Assembly (NCBI RefSeq): GCF_000220395.1
Contig: NW_004086050.1
Coordinates: 36,450 to 100,449, forward strand
Source: Ichthyophthirius multifiliis
Taxonomy: Eukaryota; Ciliophora; Oligohymenophorea; Hymenostomatida
Direction of reading: 5' to 3'
Length of the DNA stretch: 64,000 nucleotides
This document shows, one piece after another, positions 38,899 to 51,751 of this stretch. The notes beneath the pieces were generated by a model. It was not told the DNA's origin, ran no database searches, and saw only the letters and a program-made list of their open reading frames with translations. Position 1 is the stretch's first letter. The number at the start of each line of letters is the position of its first letter. Both the position numbers and the translations under genes were made by a program.

Positions 38899-39150
38899 AT
38901 GTAAGAAAAAAATAAAACAAAATATAAATTACCATTATTAGCTTTAACAGGTCTTAAAACAGACACAAAATTTTAATAAATAAAAAATTAATTATTACAA
39001 GATAAAACATTTAATTTAGAAATTAAAGAATTTGAAAGCGAAACAGATTATTACATAAATATTTAAAAATTGAAAAGATTAAACTAAACTTTTTTATAAT
39101 AATATAAAATATAAAAATAAACAAATAAAAATAATAATAAAAATAAAAGC

Positions 39151-39187
<37 letters not shown>

Positions 39188-40568
39188 TAAATTTATATAA
39201 ACATTCTTTTTTTTTTGTTTTAAATGAAAACTCTTCTTTTTTTTCAATAAATTAATATAATTAAATACAAAATTAATAGTCTGCCGAAAAATTAAAAAAT
39301 TAGTAAAAATAATTAACAATTTTTAAACTACCACCTGTATTATATGAAAAATAATTCGATGTTAAATACATATATATGTAATTCTCAGCTAAAGGACCTT
39401 TATTTTCTTATAATGATGGTAAATATTTCCATATAAAAATTGAATTATATCCAAAATTACTTCCTTTATCTTATGAAAACTTTTTGAAAATAATTAATGG
39501 GTATATTATTAATACAGGAGAGTATATATGTTATAAAGGTGAAAAAATGATTAGACACAAAAAAGATGCATTTTTTTAATTTGGTTTAAAAAATCCTTTT
39601 TTATCTTGTTTTGGAAGTTTTTTTTAAGATGAATGCTTTTCAATATTACATAACAAACCAGGAGTAGTCGGATGGTGTAATTAGGGAGTACCGCATACTA
39701 ATGGGAATTAATTTTATATTAGTTTGGGACAAATTAACGATTTTGATAAGAAAAATGTAGCTTTTGGAAGGGTTGTTGAGGGTTTTAAGCATTTATAAAA
39801 AATAAATAAAACACTAAAGGAATTTTATTTAGATATAAAAATAGAAAATTGTGGCGAAAATAATTTTTCTGAGGATATTAATGGGGATCATGATATATTT
39901 AAAGGGCCTAAAAAATGTGAAAAAAAGACTATTTTTTACAATATAATTCATAAAGAAGGATAAAAACATAAAGAGTTAGCTGAGGGGGAGTATTTTGGTT
40001 TAATGATTAGTTTGGAGTAAATTTGTAAGAGGATAAAAGGGTTAATTTAGGGCTATTTTTTGAGAAAAAAAAGGTGTTTTTTAGATCTAAAGAAAGACAT
40101 AGAAAGCTGTTTTGGTAATTTTTTGTATAGGAACGTAGCTTTAATTTATAATATTGAAAAAGACGAAGTTTTAAGAATTTAATAAGGAAAATTTATACTT
40201 GCTTTTGTAGGTTTAGATGTTTAAAAAGAAGAAGATTTATCTAATTGTGGGTCTTTTTTTATTATTTATAGAAAAACGTCGACTTCATTTAAAAAAAGTA
40301 TGAAAGAAGATGTACTTTAGCCTAAAGAAAATATTTTTGCGGCTGGTTATTTCGTTTTTGGGTTAAATACAGGGTTCGTATTTTATTCTGGGTTTAAATT
40401 AAATTGTTTTTATTATGATGAGGAATGCTAGGAGTTTTTAATTAGTCATGAAAATATTAAATCACCGAAATTTGGAGGTCTGGTAGTTTTTAATGGATTT
40501 TAGGGAGATCAAAATATTAATAAATTTATTTTAAATAAAAAAAAGAAAAATAATTATAAAGGATTGTA

Positions 40569-40607
<39 letters not shown>

Positions 40608-40959
40608 TTAATATACAAATAGGTATTTTTCTAGTAGAATTTATAATTTTCATTAAGTTTTATTTTTTGGAGGAATAGTTATTTATCCAAATAAAGAAAT
40701 TAATATTTTCGAAGCGATTGCTTTTAGCTTTCTTATTGAAAAAAGTTGGAACAGATATAGTTCAGGGTTTGATAGTTAAATTTTAAATTAAAAACCTTAG
40801 GGATATTGTTAGAAAGTTCAATTACTTTATTTAGGTTATCATGAGGATGTTTAAGAATTAGATACTTTTTTTTTATCTATTAAAAGAAAAAGTGTATATT
40901 TGGAAAATAATTCTTTCATAAAATTAAAATCTAAAACTACATTAGCATATATAGATTGA
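38899..40959 (+). CDS. Cyclophilin-like domain fused to an FBPase-like domain
   Basis: Exon 1 (38899-40565, 555 codons, no TGA) and exon 2 (40623-40959) are joined by a 57-nt (TA)n intron; predicted 667 residues. Residues about 75-100 hold a poly-Asn tract. Residues about 150-320 are cyclophilin-like: FSAKGPLFSY, CFSILHNKPGVVGWCNQGVP, HTNGNQFYISLGQINDFDKK, NVAFGRVVEGFKHL. The catalytic-type Gln of NGNQFYI is kept, but the usual active-site Arg-Phe-His (FHRVI) is not visible. From about residue 380 the sequence follows fructose-1,6-bisphosphatase: LEQICKRIKGLIQGYF, GSFFIIYRK, LQPKENIFAAGYFVFGLNTG, SHENIKSPKFGG, RYFSSRIYNFHQVLFFGGIV, HEDVQELD. The metal-binding D-P-L-D-G-S-S-N motif is replaced by VGLDVQKEEDLSNCG, so FBPase catalysis is unlikely. 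The fusion is direct from sequence; its role is unknown. Confidence 0.75.
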
Positions 40960-41080
40960 AAAATTTACATATATATATATATATTTAATATAATTTTCTA
41001 TATGTAATTTTCTTTTTTTTTTAAAAAAAAAAATTAAAAATATTTATATATTTTTATTGTACAATTTTTTTTATATTTTT
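40960..41080. other. Short convergent spacer
   Basis: A/T spacer with a (TA)n tract at 40970-40985; no feature seen. Confidence 0.6.
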
Positions 41081-41787
41081 TCATTCAAAATCTATTGCGT
41101 CAATAACAAAATTTGCAGTATCAATCAAAGCTAAAGGGAAAAGAAGTTAAATTTCAATATATAGGTCAAGAGAAATTCTTAGGAAAACATTGTTGTTCCA
41201 TCCGTATGAGTGTATAAATAAAAACTGAATTATTTTATAAGAATGGACATATCCAAGTATTGTGAAAATAAAACTGAAAATTAAAATAAAATAAAAATCT
41301 TTTAAATGAAAAAGCATAAGGGTAGGACTTAAAACTAAATAAAAATAAGTTAAAAATTTGCAAGTTTCTTTAAATATAATTTAATAGCAATATCGATCAA
41401 AATATAAAGTAAAAAAACTAAATAAACTAATACTAAATATCCAATAACTTAAGTGTATATCATTCGGTAAAAAATTTAATATAAAATATATCAAATAAGC
41501 TTCGAAAAATATAAATATTAGAAAATTAATATTATTATAGTTATATTTATCTCTTATATAAGTCGCTTTTTTATATAACTACATTTTTGTATTATTAATC
41601 CGAACATAAATATGAATATATGCCAATATTCTCTTTAAAATTCCCATAGTTATGGTGTACAATGGATAAATATTTAAAATAGAATTAATGAAAATATTTT
41701 TTATAGAGATAATATATAAAATATTGTTGAATATTTTTTTATGCTTTATTAATTGCTTATTGTCGTTTAAAAAAATGCTTCATCCAT
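41081..41787 (-). CDS. Multi-span membrane protein, possibly TMBIM/Lifeguard-like
   Basis: The N-terminal frame from ATG 41787 reads MDEAFFQTTISNQQSIKKYS, then ILSLQKIFSLILFQIFI and FIFMFGLIIQKCSYIKKR. A one-base frame change in an A run near 41570 leads to the C-terminal frame: FLIFIFFEAYLIYFI, WIFSISLFSFFTLYFDRY, FYFILIFSFIFTILGY, then LRISLDLYIEIQLLFPLAL and TGA 41083-41081. Six to seven hydrophobic segments and the ending (A/S-L-D-L-Y-I-E-I-Q-L-L-F) recall Bax-inhibitor/Lifeguard proteins (aLsLYlDiinLF). The similarity is weak and the call is an inference. The C-terminal frame alone could start at ATG 41647 (188 residues). Confidence 0.45.
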
Positions 41788-42408
41788 TTAAGAAATATTT
41801 CTTTTAGTATTATTTTTATATTTATATATTTATTTTTTATTTCAAAATAAATAAAAAAATAATAAATATTTATCCTCTTATTTATTGTTTGATTTAAATA
41901 TATAAATTTATTAAAAAAAAAATTTAAATTTTTATTTGTTTTATTTAATTTTTAATGTTTGTTGATTTTATAGAAATATTGTAAATTAATTTAAATTATT
42001 ATAATAAATATAAATAATAAAATGAAAAGATAAAAATAAAAGAAAAGGAAATTTATAATATTTTTATAAATATACTAAAATAATATTATTTATTATATAT
42101 TTATATTTGTTTATAATAATAAAATTATCATATTATTTTAGATTATGTATGAAATTCCATTTTTTTAATAAATATTTGAATTCTATAAAATTTTATTTAA
42201 ATAATTAATAATTTAAATAATTAATAAATTAAATAATATGATGATATTTGTATATTTTAAAAAATATCTTTAATTTTATATTATTTTGAATTTATATTTT
42301 ATTTTTTTTAAAAATACTATTTAAAAATCAAATTTATATAATCAAATAAATAATAAACTAAATAATAAAAAATTCTTAATTAAACAATTTATATATAAAA
42401 TTTGAAAT
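41788..42408. other. Divergent AT-rich spacer
   Basis: About 620 bases between two divergent genes; A/T only, with repeated AATAATTAAT words near 42195-42235. No gene seen. Confidence 0.55.
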
Positions 42409-45400
42409 ATGGTATTTAGTAATTTTTATGCTAAACTTAAAGAATACTATGAATTTTCTTTATGTTTTTCTATCCATAAATTCTCTCGACCATATTTACT
42501 ATCTAAAATATTATTATATATAAAGTTTTTTTGGCATATTTAATTAACACTAAATAAAAGTATTCTAGAAGAAATTTAAAAAATAGATATTGAAATATAA
42601 TTTATAAATAAATTGAGTATTTTAACATATATAGAAATAAAAAAAGGATTTTTTTTTTTTTCATTCATAATAAATATAATTATAATAGTATTACTTATGT
42701 ATAATTTTATTAGGCATTATTAGTTATTTGGTACACAGGATTAATAAAAAATTTAATAAAAAACATATTTATTAAGTTTTTTGGTATAAATTTATAATTA
42801 TGTATTTTATATTCCTTTTATTTATTATTCTATACAATTTTATGATATAATTTTCATTGCATAAGTAAACACAATATTGATTATTATTTTAAGTAATATT
42901 TTTATTATATTTTTTAAAATTATATAAATATATTAATTTAATTTTTTTATTTTTTTCAGGCGTATTTTTTACATTACATGATTAAGATTTTAGTATTAAA
43001 AATAAAGACTATTTGGGAAAAAGAAATTCTCATTTTAAAAATATTATTATTTTAGTAATAGAAATTATTCATATTTTTGTTTTTGTATATTTTTAGTAAA
43101 GTTAAATAGTGATTTATTTTAGTTTGATTACTAGTTTTTTAAATTTATATGAAGTTTTAAAAAATAAAAAATACAAAAGCGCTTGTATAAATAAAATTAG
43201 TTTATATTTAAATTTGATATTGCTTTATTTTGCTATTATGTTTATAATAAGTTGCATGGCAAAATTTTAATATTCTTTTTTTGTTTGCTTATTTTGTGTA
43301 ATTCCTGCTATTTATGAAATATCAAGTTAAGTTAATAATTTTTAATATTAAAATATAGAAAAAATATATGAAAACATAATGGATACTGAAAAACAAGAAA
43401 TAGACTTTGGTATTAGAATTATCTTAAATAATTTTAGTTTAGAATTTGAAGATTATAAAAGAAACTCCTTGTCAATTTTATTAGAAAAAATATCAACAAA
43501 TCATATAATAGAATGTAAAGAATATCCTAATTGTTTTTGTAATAAGAAAGTATGTAAAAATATATTTTATAAAAAATTATTAAATATATAATACATGTAT
43601 TTATGTATATATATAAATTTCAATATATTTATATATATACTAATATTTATATTTATATTTATATTTATATTTATATTTATATTTTTAAATTTTATTATTT
43701 TTTATATAAATTTATATAATAATTATTTTTATAAATTTTTTTTTTTTTAATGCATTTATTTTTAAGTTATTATTTATAAAATAGGATGAAAATTAATCTG
43801 AAATATATAAAATTAATATAATTTCAAGTGAAATAAGAATGAAATAATTAATTAATTTTATAGACAATTTATATGAGATATATTTATTTTAAATATATTA
43901 TAAAAACTAATAATATGATATGAAAATAATATGTAGTTATATATATTTTTAATTAGAAATATAACAGAATGAATTATTATTTTATACTAATTATATTAAT
44001 ATAATAAAAAATATTAACTTTTCATTAAGAGAGAGAAGTATTTTATATGAAATATTTTTTAAAGGAAAAGATACATTTGCTTTTAAAAACAAAGATAGCA
44101 TTTAAAATTTTTACGAAGTTTTTATTTTTGATGATAAAATGAATGAATTTTAAATATAATTTCTATAATGTCTTGAAAAAAAAGAGCTTTTATTAAAAAG
44201 TTTATATTAAGATTTTATTAATTTGAACGATTTAAAAGAAAATGCGACTTCTTTATTATAATGTATTATTAAAATTTAGAAAAGTATCATTTTTTTGAAC
44301 TAAATGAATTCAAAAAGTCCCAGATTGAAATATTTTATTGATAATTTTATAATTCTTTTAGGTTTTGGAGTTTCTTATAATAATTTGCTTATAAAAAATT
44401 AACAGAAAAAAAACAAAGTGTATACTTCAAATGATATTTTTGATAAAGAAAATTGCATTTTATTTATTTCTTTAATTGGAAAACTTGGCATAGTAAAAAA
44501 AGTCTAGAATAAACTCGAAAGTATGTTCCAAATATAAAATAAAGATCTCATTAATAAAAATATAAGTATGTTAATGCCCTCTTTAATAGGCGAAGTACAT
44601 GATAAAATATTAAAAAATTACCTCAAAGTAAATAAATATTAAGAAAGTTTAGATAATAATTCCTTGTCTTTATTATTAGCTAAGAATAATTCGGGTTTTT
44701 TAATTCCAGTGTAGTTGAGGTTTAAAAATTAAATTTTGGGTTTTGAAGATTGTGGACTTATAGGAATAGTAAAAGAAGTTAAAAATTAATTTAATTATTT
44801 TCTAACTTCTTGTATTAGCTTTTAGGTTTAAGGGGTTACTTAAGGACTTTTTTAAGCACTTTTAAAATAGTTTGTGGAGTTAAAGGACATTAAGAAGATT
44901 TTCTTGAATAAAATTTTTCCTCTATTACATTATTTTGAGAAAATGTGGGCAAAATAAGCAAGTAATGAAGGAGAAATACATATGGAAATGATAAAAAGTG
45001 TAGCTTTTTTACCAAAAAATAATAGCAATTTGAAATAGGCGAAGAGTTTTTTATTTCAGAAAATGGGAATTTAGTAAATTTAGAAGGAGATTAATAATTA
45101 TTCTATTGATTTATTAGAAATATATAGTGTTTAATATAAATTTTATTTAAAAAAAAATAAGTATATATAATATAATATAATTGAGATTTAAAACATAAAG
45201 AGAATTTAGAATTTTTAATAATAAATATAATATCTAAAAAAATTTTCTAAATAATTAAAATTACTTTTAAATGTAAATTTTGATATAGAAAATGATATAA
45301 AACTTCTTCAATAATTAAATGAAATAAAAAATTTATAAGAAAAATAGTCGAATTAATAAAAAAGTGAAAATTTATTATATTCGATAAATGATTATAAGTA

Positions 45401-45949
45401 ATTTTAAGAAATTATATATGAAGAAAAATATCAGGATAAAAATAAAGAAGATAATTAGTAAAAAAAAGTATAATAATAAAATAATGAAAAATAAAAGAAA
45501 TAGATATAGAAAAAAAAAAAAAATTCTTAATAGAATAATAAAATTCCTGAAGTAATATAAAATGAATTATTATTGCCGTAAAAAATTTAGAGATAAAAAA
45601 CAAGTTCATAAAAACATATTGTTATTAATATTAATAATAATAATAATAGTATTAATAATAATAATAATAATAATAATAAAATAAATATGAGCAATATTTT
45701 TAATAATAGTAAAAGCATCACTAATGAAAATTTAAGCTATAGTAATATTGATTTACTTAATAAAATATAAACGATATAATATATAATTAATAATTATAAT
45801 ATTAAAAAAAGAAATCTATTGAATAATAAAATAAATAATAATTATATTAATTAAAAGAATAAGAAGAATAAAAAGAATAAGAATTTTTATTAAAATAAGA
45901 TTTAAATTAAGAAATAAAACATGAATAAATTGAATAAATTAAAACAAGA

Positions 45950-45995
<46 letters not shown>

Positions 45996-47627
45996 TTGAT
46001 AATTATTAATTAGAAAATATTAACTATAATTTATAAAGTCCTATATAAAAATATTACGAAGATAATTAATTTCCTTAATTCAATGATGATGAATATTAAT
46101 AATTAGCATTAAAAATTAAATAGAAATATACAGGACTTTTCTAAATACTTTCTTAAAAAATACATGAAATGAAATCTAAAAAAACAAGTTTAAAAAGTTA
46201 TGTTCATTAAAGTACTGATAAAGCAATTTCATAATAAGATTTATAATCATCAATTTGCTTAGTTAATATATACCAGGAAAGTTAAAGTCGATATACCCGA
46301 TTGAGTTAATATTATAATTCATTAAGATCATTTACTAATTTGAAGTAAATTTAGACTTAACCTCCTTAAAATACAAAATCTAAGTTAAAAAAAAAAAATC
46401 TATTAGATTAAGATGATCTTTCGAAATCAAAATATGATGATCATAATTCAAACTTAGATTACGGTTTTTTATACAAAAATGATGAAAAGATGTCTAGAAT
46501 AATTGCTGCTAGTTCAATTCGGACATTTAATGAACAAAAATACGAGTAAAGAAATATTTTAATAAAAAAAGTTAAAGAAAAAAAAGCCAACTAATATTTA
46601 AAAATTTTAAACACTTTTGGTATTTTTGCCATATCCTGTATCCTAATTTTAACTTTAGTGCTATATTATTAGATTAAAACGACATTTTATGATACCAGGG
46701 TGAATATTTCTTACCTTCCATGGTCGAATTAATTTAAAATTAATTCAATTGCATTTATGGCTTCGCATGTAATGGTTAGAATAATCAAATATAATTTTTT
46801 TATGAATATGAATTAGATAAGGAGTTTTTAAAAAAAATATATGAGAGGTAAAAAATTTGTTTAGAGATATAATTTGATTTATTAAATAAGATGATAGTTA
46901 CTGATTTTTCTAAAAGGAATTACTTTAAATACATTAATATGAATTATTTTAATGTTATTTTTAGTAAAGATTATAAGGTTTTAGATGAATAATAAAAATT
47001 AAACTTTTAAGGGAAAGAAAGTAATGTTTTTTCAATTGTTTAATATAATTAAATTTAAGCGATTTTTTAAAAAATTTTTATGATAAATTCAATAACTTAT
47101 TACAAATTAAATACTTTATTTATTGATAATTATATTAATTTTAGTGCTAATATGTAAACTACTTAGAATTTAGTCGAAAAATAAATTTAGGATATGTTAA
47201 AAAATATAGAAGATTTCTCTTATTTGTTACTTATATTGGTTGTGGTGATATCCTTTTTATTTATTATGGTTGTTTTTCCTATGTATTCATCAGTTTAGAG
47301 TAAAAATTAATAAATTCTTAAACTTTTTGCTACAATTTAAAATAATCATTTGAAATCGATGATTGAACCTTTATAAATTTGTCTATATAATTAAGTATTT
47401 TATTCTAAAAAAAAAATTAAAAAAATGCATTACAATTTAATGCTTTAAAAAAAAGAAAAAATATTTCATAAACTAATTCTATACCAAAATTTAAAGGAAT
47501 ATTAGTAATATATGCAATTATTATTTATATTATTACAATTACTTAACCTATTGTCAATTATTTACTTATATAAAAATTTAATAATGAAATGAAAACTAAT
47601 GTAGATTTAGTGTGTATAAATTATAAT

Positions 47628-47671
<44 letters not shown>

Positions 47672-48526
47672 TATAAATTTTATATACATTTTATTATTTT
47701 ATATTAATTTTGTTTTATAATAAATATATTTTATTCTATATATATAATAATTATAAAAAGCCTGTATTTATGATATAAAAAGTTTATTGACATCTAATAT
47801 TTTTGTTAATTATTCTTATATTTTGAGTATATTAGACCCTGAAGAACATATATATTATTAAAAATATTATTTAAATAGAGTTTAATTACTAGTAGATTAA
47901 TTTGATTAAAAATTAATAAGATTTTATTAGATTTTAGAAAATGTATATTCAGAAAATAGATATTAATAATACTTATATAATAATTTTTTTTTACAATTTT
48001 AAATGGAAATATGTGCGAAGCATTTTAAAACTATCCTGAATATATGGATTCTTTTATATAAGATATAGATTATGAATAGTGCATAAATACTGAAAACGGA
48101 ACACTTTAATAAGGATTTTAAATTAGTTTAAAATAATATTTTTAATATTTTATTTAATTAAACGAAATATATAAAAATACAAAAGCTAATGATGCTTTTA
48201 TATTATTAAATAATATTCTAAATTGGGATTTTTATTTTGATTTTAGAGAATTAGATAATTTTTATTAAATTTTATACTCTGCAGTTGATATTTTAAAAAA
48301 TTTCATTTTATAAAATATAAATAATTATTTGGATTATATGAATTTGATATAAATTATTTTTTTAGTTTTTTAAATAATATTTTTATTATTTATTTTTCTA
48401 TTTGGATGGAAAAAATTCTATGTTTTTATATAAAATGATATGTTTCTTGTAAAATCACTTCTTTAAGTTATATCAGTAGATTCTGTTATTGATAATCCTT
48501 ATATGGTATCATATTTAAATAGATGA
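42409..48526 (+). CDS. TmcB-like PAS-domain multi-membrane-span protein, full length
   Basis: Complete paralogue of the gene at the left edge. The N-terminal membrane part starts MVFSNFYAKLKEYYEFSLCF. Intron 42893-42959 (67 nt) joins to SVFFTLHDQDFSIKN. More spans follow, then HIIECKEYPNCFCNKKVCKN (Cys/His cluster). A TTTATA-repeat intron (about 43577-43789) precedes DENQSEIYKINII. The PAS-like region is CILFISLIGKLGIVKKVQNK, INKNISMLMPSLIGEVHDKI. A very long Asn/Lys/Gln low-complexity region with poly-Asn tracts (45640-45680, 45955-45995) follows. The membrane half starts LKILNTFGIFAISCILILTL and is interrupted by a (TA)n intron near 47625-47667. The end (DMFLVKSLLQVISVDSVIDN) matches the left-edge gene. 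Stop TGA 48524-48526. Several frame changes occur between 46840 and 47650, so exact exons are uncertain. Confidence 0.75.
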
Positions 48527-49521
48527 TAATATTTATTTTTTACATTTTTAATTTACTCATATATTTTTTATTTTATTATTTTTATATTTATTTTTGTATG
48601 AATATTTTATGATTGAAATTTTTAATTAATTAAATATAAATAATAATAATAATATTTTTTTTTTTTTCTAATTTATATAATTATTTTAAATTTTCTATTT
48701 ATAATTTATTTATATATTTGTATTTTTTTTATATATATATATTATTTTTTTTATCATAAAATAAATTTTATTCATATATATTTATATTATTATATAAATG
48801 TAAAACTAAATATCAATTCTATAAAACTTTAATTATCTTAAAATGTACTAGAGGATATTTTAAATTAAATATAATCCTATACAATAAAGAGAGACCAATT
48901 AAGGAAAAAATAAAATATAATATTTTAGAAGCAAAAAAAATATGTTCTTTTTCATTAACTAAAAGTATATGTGAATCAGAAAATTCAGATTTTTTTATAG
49001 TTTCTTATTCAGAATAAAATATTTTTTCATTATGGACATCAATGTTACTTGTTCTAAATTAGTTTTTAGTCTATTTCCATTATTATGATAATTATTCTTC
49101 TTAAATTATATTTAAAATGTTAAATTAAATTTAACAATGAGAAAAATTATTTAAAATAAAATCATAATTTTCAATAAAATTTGTCATTTTGTTAAATTTA
49201 AACTATGTTTCTCCAAAAAATAATTACTTAATTTAATTAAGGTAAATTTAATTAGTTAATTAACTTTTTTTAATTTCAAAAGAATTTAAAGAATAAATAA
49301 TTTCTGGTTAAAATTATTTAAATTTATCTAATAAATCTTAAAATTATAATCCTGTTCTGATAGTATTTTTAATAAATTAAAATGTATTGCAAGAATAACA
49401 TTCTATTAAATAAATAAAATAAAAAAAGGCTACAACTGGATAAGAATATATACCTTTATAACCTATATATATGAATAAGAAAAACATTTATATATATATT
49501 AAATATTATATATATATATAT

Positions 49522-49592
<71 letters not shown>

Positions 49593-50286
49593 TTATATGT
49601 TTATTTTATTTTATATTTTAAAATATATATTTTTTTTACAGTCTTATATTTATAATATCAAAAATACCCATAAAACAATTGAAAATAACATTGAATGATA
49701 AGATAAAGAATCATAAATTATTTTCTTTTTCTAAATTTAATGCTGTTTATAATTTTTTTCACAATTTACTTATTTTATTATTTTAGATTAATTATCTTAA
49801 GATATATTTATTTTTCTATTTAAGTAATTTATTTAGCTTGTTAATTCTTAAGGTTGATTATTTTATAATGTATTATTAGTAATTTATTATTTATGAATCT
49901 CTATTTCAATCATTTTTTTTAAAAAAAAAAATTAATATTTTTATACTTTTATTATATTAATTATTTTTATATTTTATATATATATGATATATTTTTTTTT
50001 TATATATTTTATTATTTGTTTTTTTATAATTTAAAATTTTATAAAAAAAATAAAAATAATAATATTATAAAAAATATTAAATTATTTATTATAATATGTA
50101 TTATATTATAAATATTTTTTTAATATATATATATATATATAAAAATTATTAATTATTAAAAAATTTATTATAAAAAAGTTAATAGGAATATATCTTTATA
50201 TTATTATTTTTATTTATTTTCTAATAATATTAACTAAAAATAAATAATTAAATATTTTTTTTATTTATAGAAAAAAATATATCTTA
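48527..50286. other. AT-rich region with uncertain plus-strand ORF
   Basis: From about 48790 to 49698 one plus-strand frame is open except for a single TGA at 49138-49140. The part 48830-49140 (TRGYFKLNIILYNKERPIKE, FFIVSYSEQNIFSLWTSM) and 49141-49470 (FVILLNLNYVSPKNNYLI, ATTGQEYIPLQPIYMNKK) look mildly protein-like. A long (TA)n tract (49510-49582) and poly-T then lead to SYIYNIKNTHKTIENNIE and a TGA. It could be a decayed or badly sequenced gene. The rest (49700-50286) is A/T spacer with (TA)n at 50125-50145. Confidence 0.35.
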
Positions 50287-51275
50287 TCAAATCTTCTTAA
50301 ACTTATTTTAATTTTTAAAAACAGGAGGAAATTCTACATCTCCGAATTCTGATAAAATTCTATATGCCCCAGGTCCAGGATCTAAAAAAAATAAAATAAA
50401 ATTTAATTAAATAATAAAAAATACATTATATTCCAATATTATTTTCTTTTTATTTGCTATTATGTCCAAACTTTCCTCCTTAAATAGATTTCAATTTCGA
50501 ATTATAATAAACTCCTTATTTTTTAATACTTTCATATTCATAATAACCTGGCCCAGGTATATTTTTTGGTTTATACAAATCATAAAATCTTCCATTTTAA
50601 GAATTCGAGAATACCGGAGCCTTACTATTCGAAAAATTAGAAACGAAATATTTTCCTGACTTATTTAATCCTTTCACCTAATAAGTACCAGGCCCTGGAT
50701 TATCTAATGCAGTAGAAATCAATTCTTTTAAGATTTTCAATTTTTTTTTTTTTTTTTTTTCAAAAAAAAAACAAATTAAAAAAACAAATTACATATGTTT
50801 TTTTGATGTTAAATATACGTTAATTTAAAGTTCTTTTTCCCATAGAATATTGATATAATCTATTTTATTTTGAATCATCTTATTCATAATGTCCTGGCCC
50901 TGGAGATATCGTATATTCATTCATTCTTCTAAATGCTATTTCTTGTCTTCCTAATTTAAAAGCTATTCCCTTTTGTTTAGATTACTCTTTATCGAATATA
51001 CTAGAAACTTTATATCGATCTGGTCCTGGTTTATTCTTATCCATTTTCGTAAAATCGCTTTTATTTCCTTTACCGAAACCTGTAGAGCGGTTGTTTAGGG
51101 TAGTTCCTAATGTATAGAATCCAGCTTGACAATAGCTTTTATAAGTACCCCCAAATCTTTAAGTTCTTGGAAATGTATATTATTATTTAGAATGAGAATT
51201 GTTCATTTAATCATGGGCTATTTTTGTTGAATAAACTGAAGATGTTGTTTAGTATTAATATTTTATTTATTACAT
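50287..51275 (-). CDS. SHIPPO-repeat (STPG/ODF3-like) protein
   Basis: From ATG 51275 to TGA 50289-50287, with two introns (about 50810-50708, containing a long poly-A/poly-T stretch, and about 50430-50388). Five Pro-Gly-Pro repeats are visible: KPGPDRYKVSS, SPGPGHYEQ, NPGPGTYQVKG, IPGPGYYEYES and PGPGAYRILSEFG, spaced about 35-60 residues. Between them lie Phe/Gly-rich strings (STGFGKGNKSDF, FRRMNEYTI). SHIPPO repeats occur in proteins lining sperm-tail and ciliary microtubules, so an axonemal role is likely. The exact splice at the first intron is unclear because of the homopolymer. About 290 residues. Confidence 0.85.
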
Positions 51276-51751
51276 TTTTTTTTTTATTTTTATTGTTATT
51301 TGAATATAATTTATTTTAAATTATTTTTTATTTATTTTGTTAGAAATATAAATAATAGTTATTTTTTTATTTATTTTTTTCAAATTTTCAATTTAATTTA
51401 TATTTCTTCAAATTCTTTTATTTTATTTAATAATTAATTTTTTGTTATAAATTCAAAATTTAACTCTTTATATTAATTTTTTAAAACAAAATTTTTATTT
51501 TCCTATTTTTTTTATTATTTATTTTAAAAAATATATATATTTTCATTTTTTTTTAATAAAAATACTAAACAACTATTAATTATTTTATTAATTTAAATTT
51601 AATGAATATTATATTTAGAAATATGATAAACATATTTTAAAACCAAAACAATCTTAAGAGAATTTGCAAAAATATCCAAAAAATTAAAAAACTGTTCAAT
51701 TATTAATATGTTAATTTTTTTTCATTAAAATAATCATCATATTATATTAAA
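51276..51751. other. AT-rich spacer
   Basis: About 475 bases between two minus-strand genes. No gene. In particular, no continuation of the dynein coding sequence is seen. Confidence 0.55.

Noticed and set aside
43379-43591. Separate 70-residue Cys-rich protein
   Set aside because: Part of the TmcB-like gene; the Cys/His cluster is the same as in the left-edge paralogue and the flanking TAA codons are Gln.
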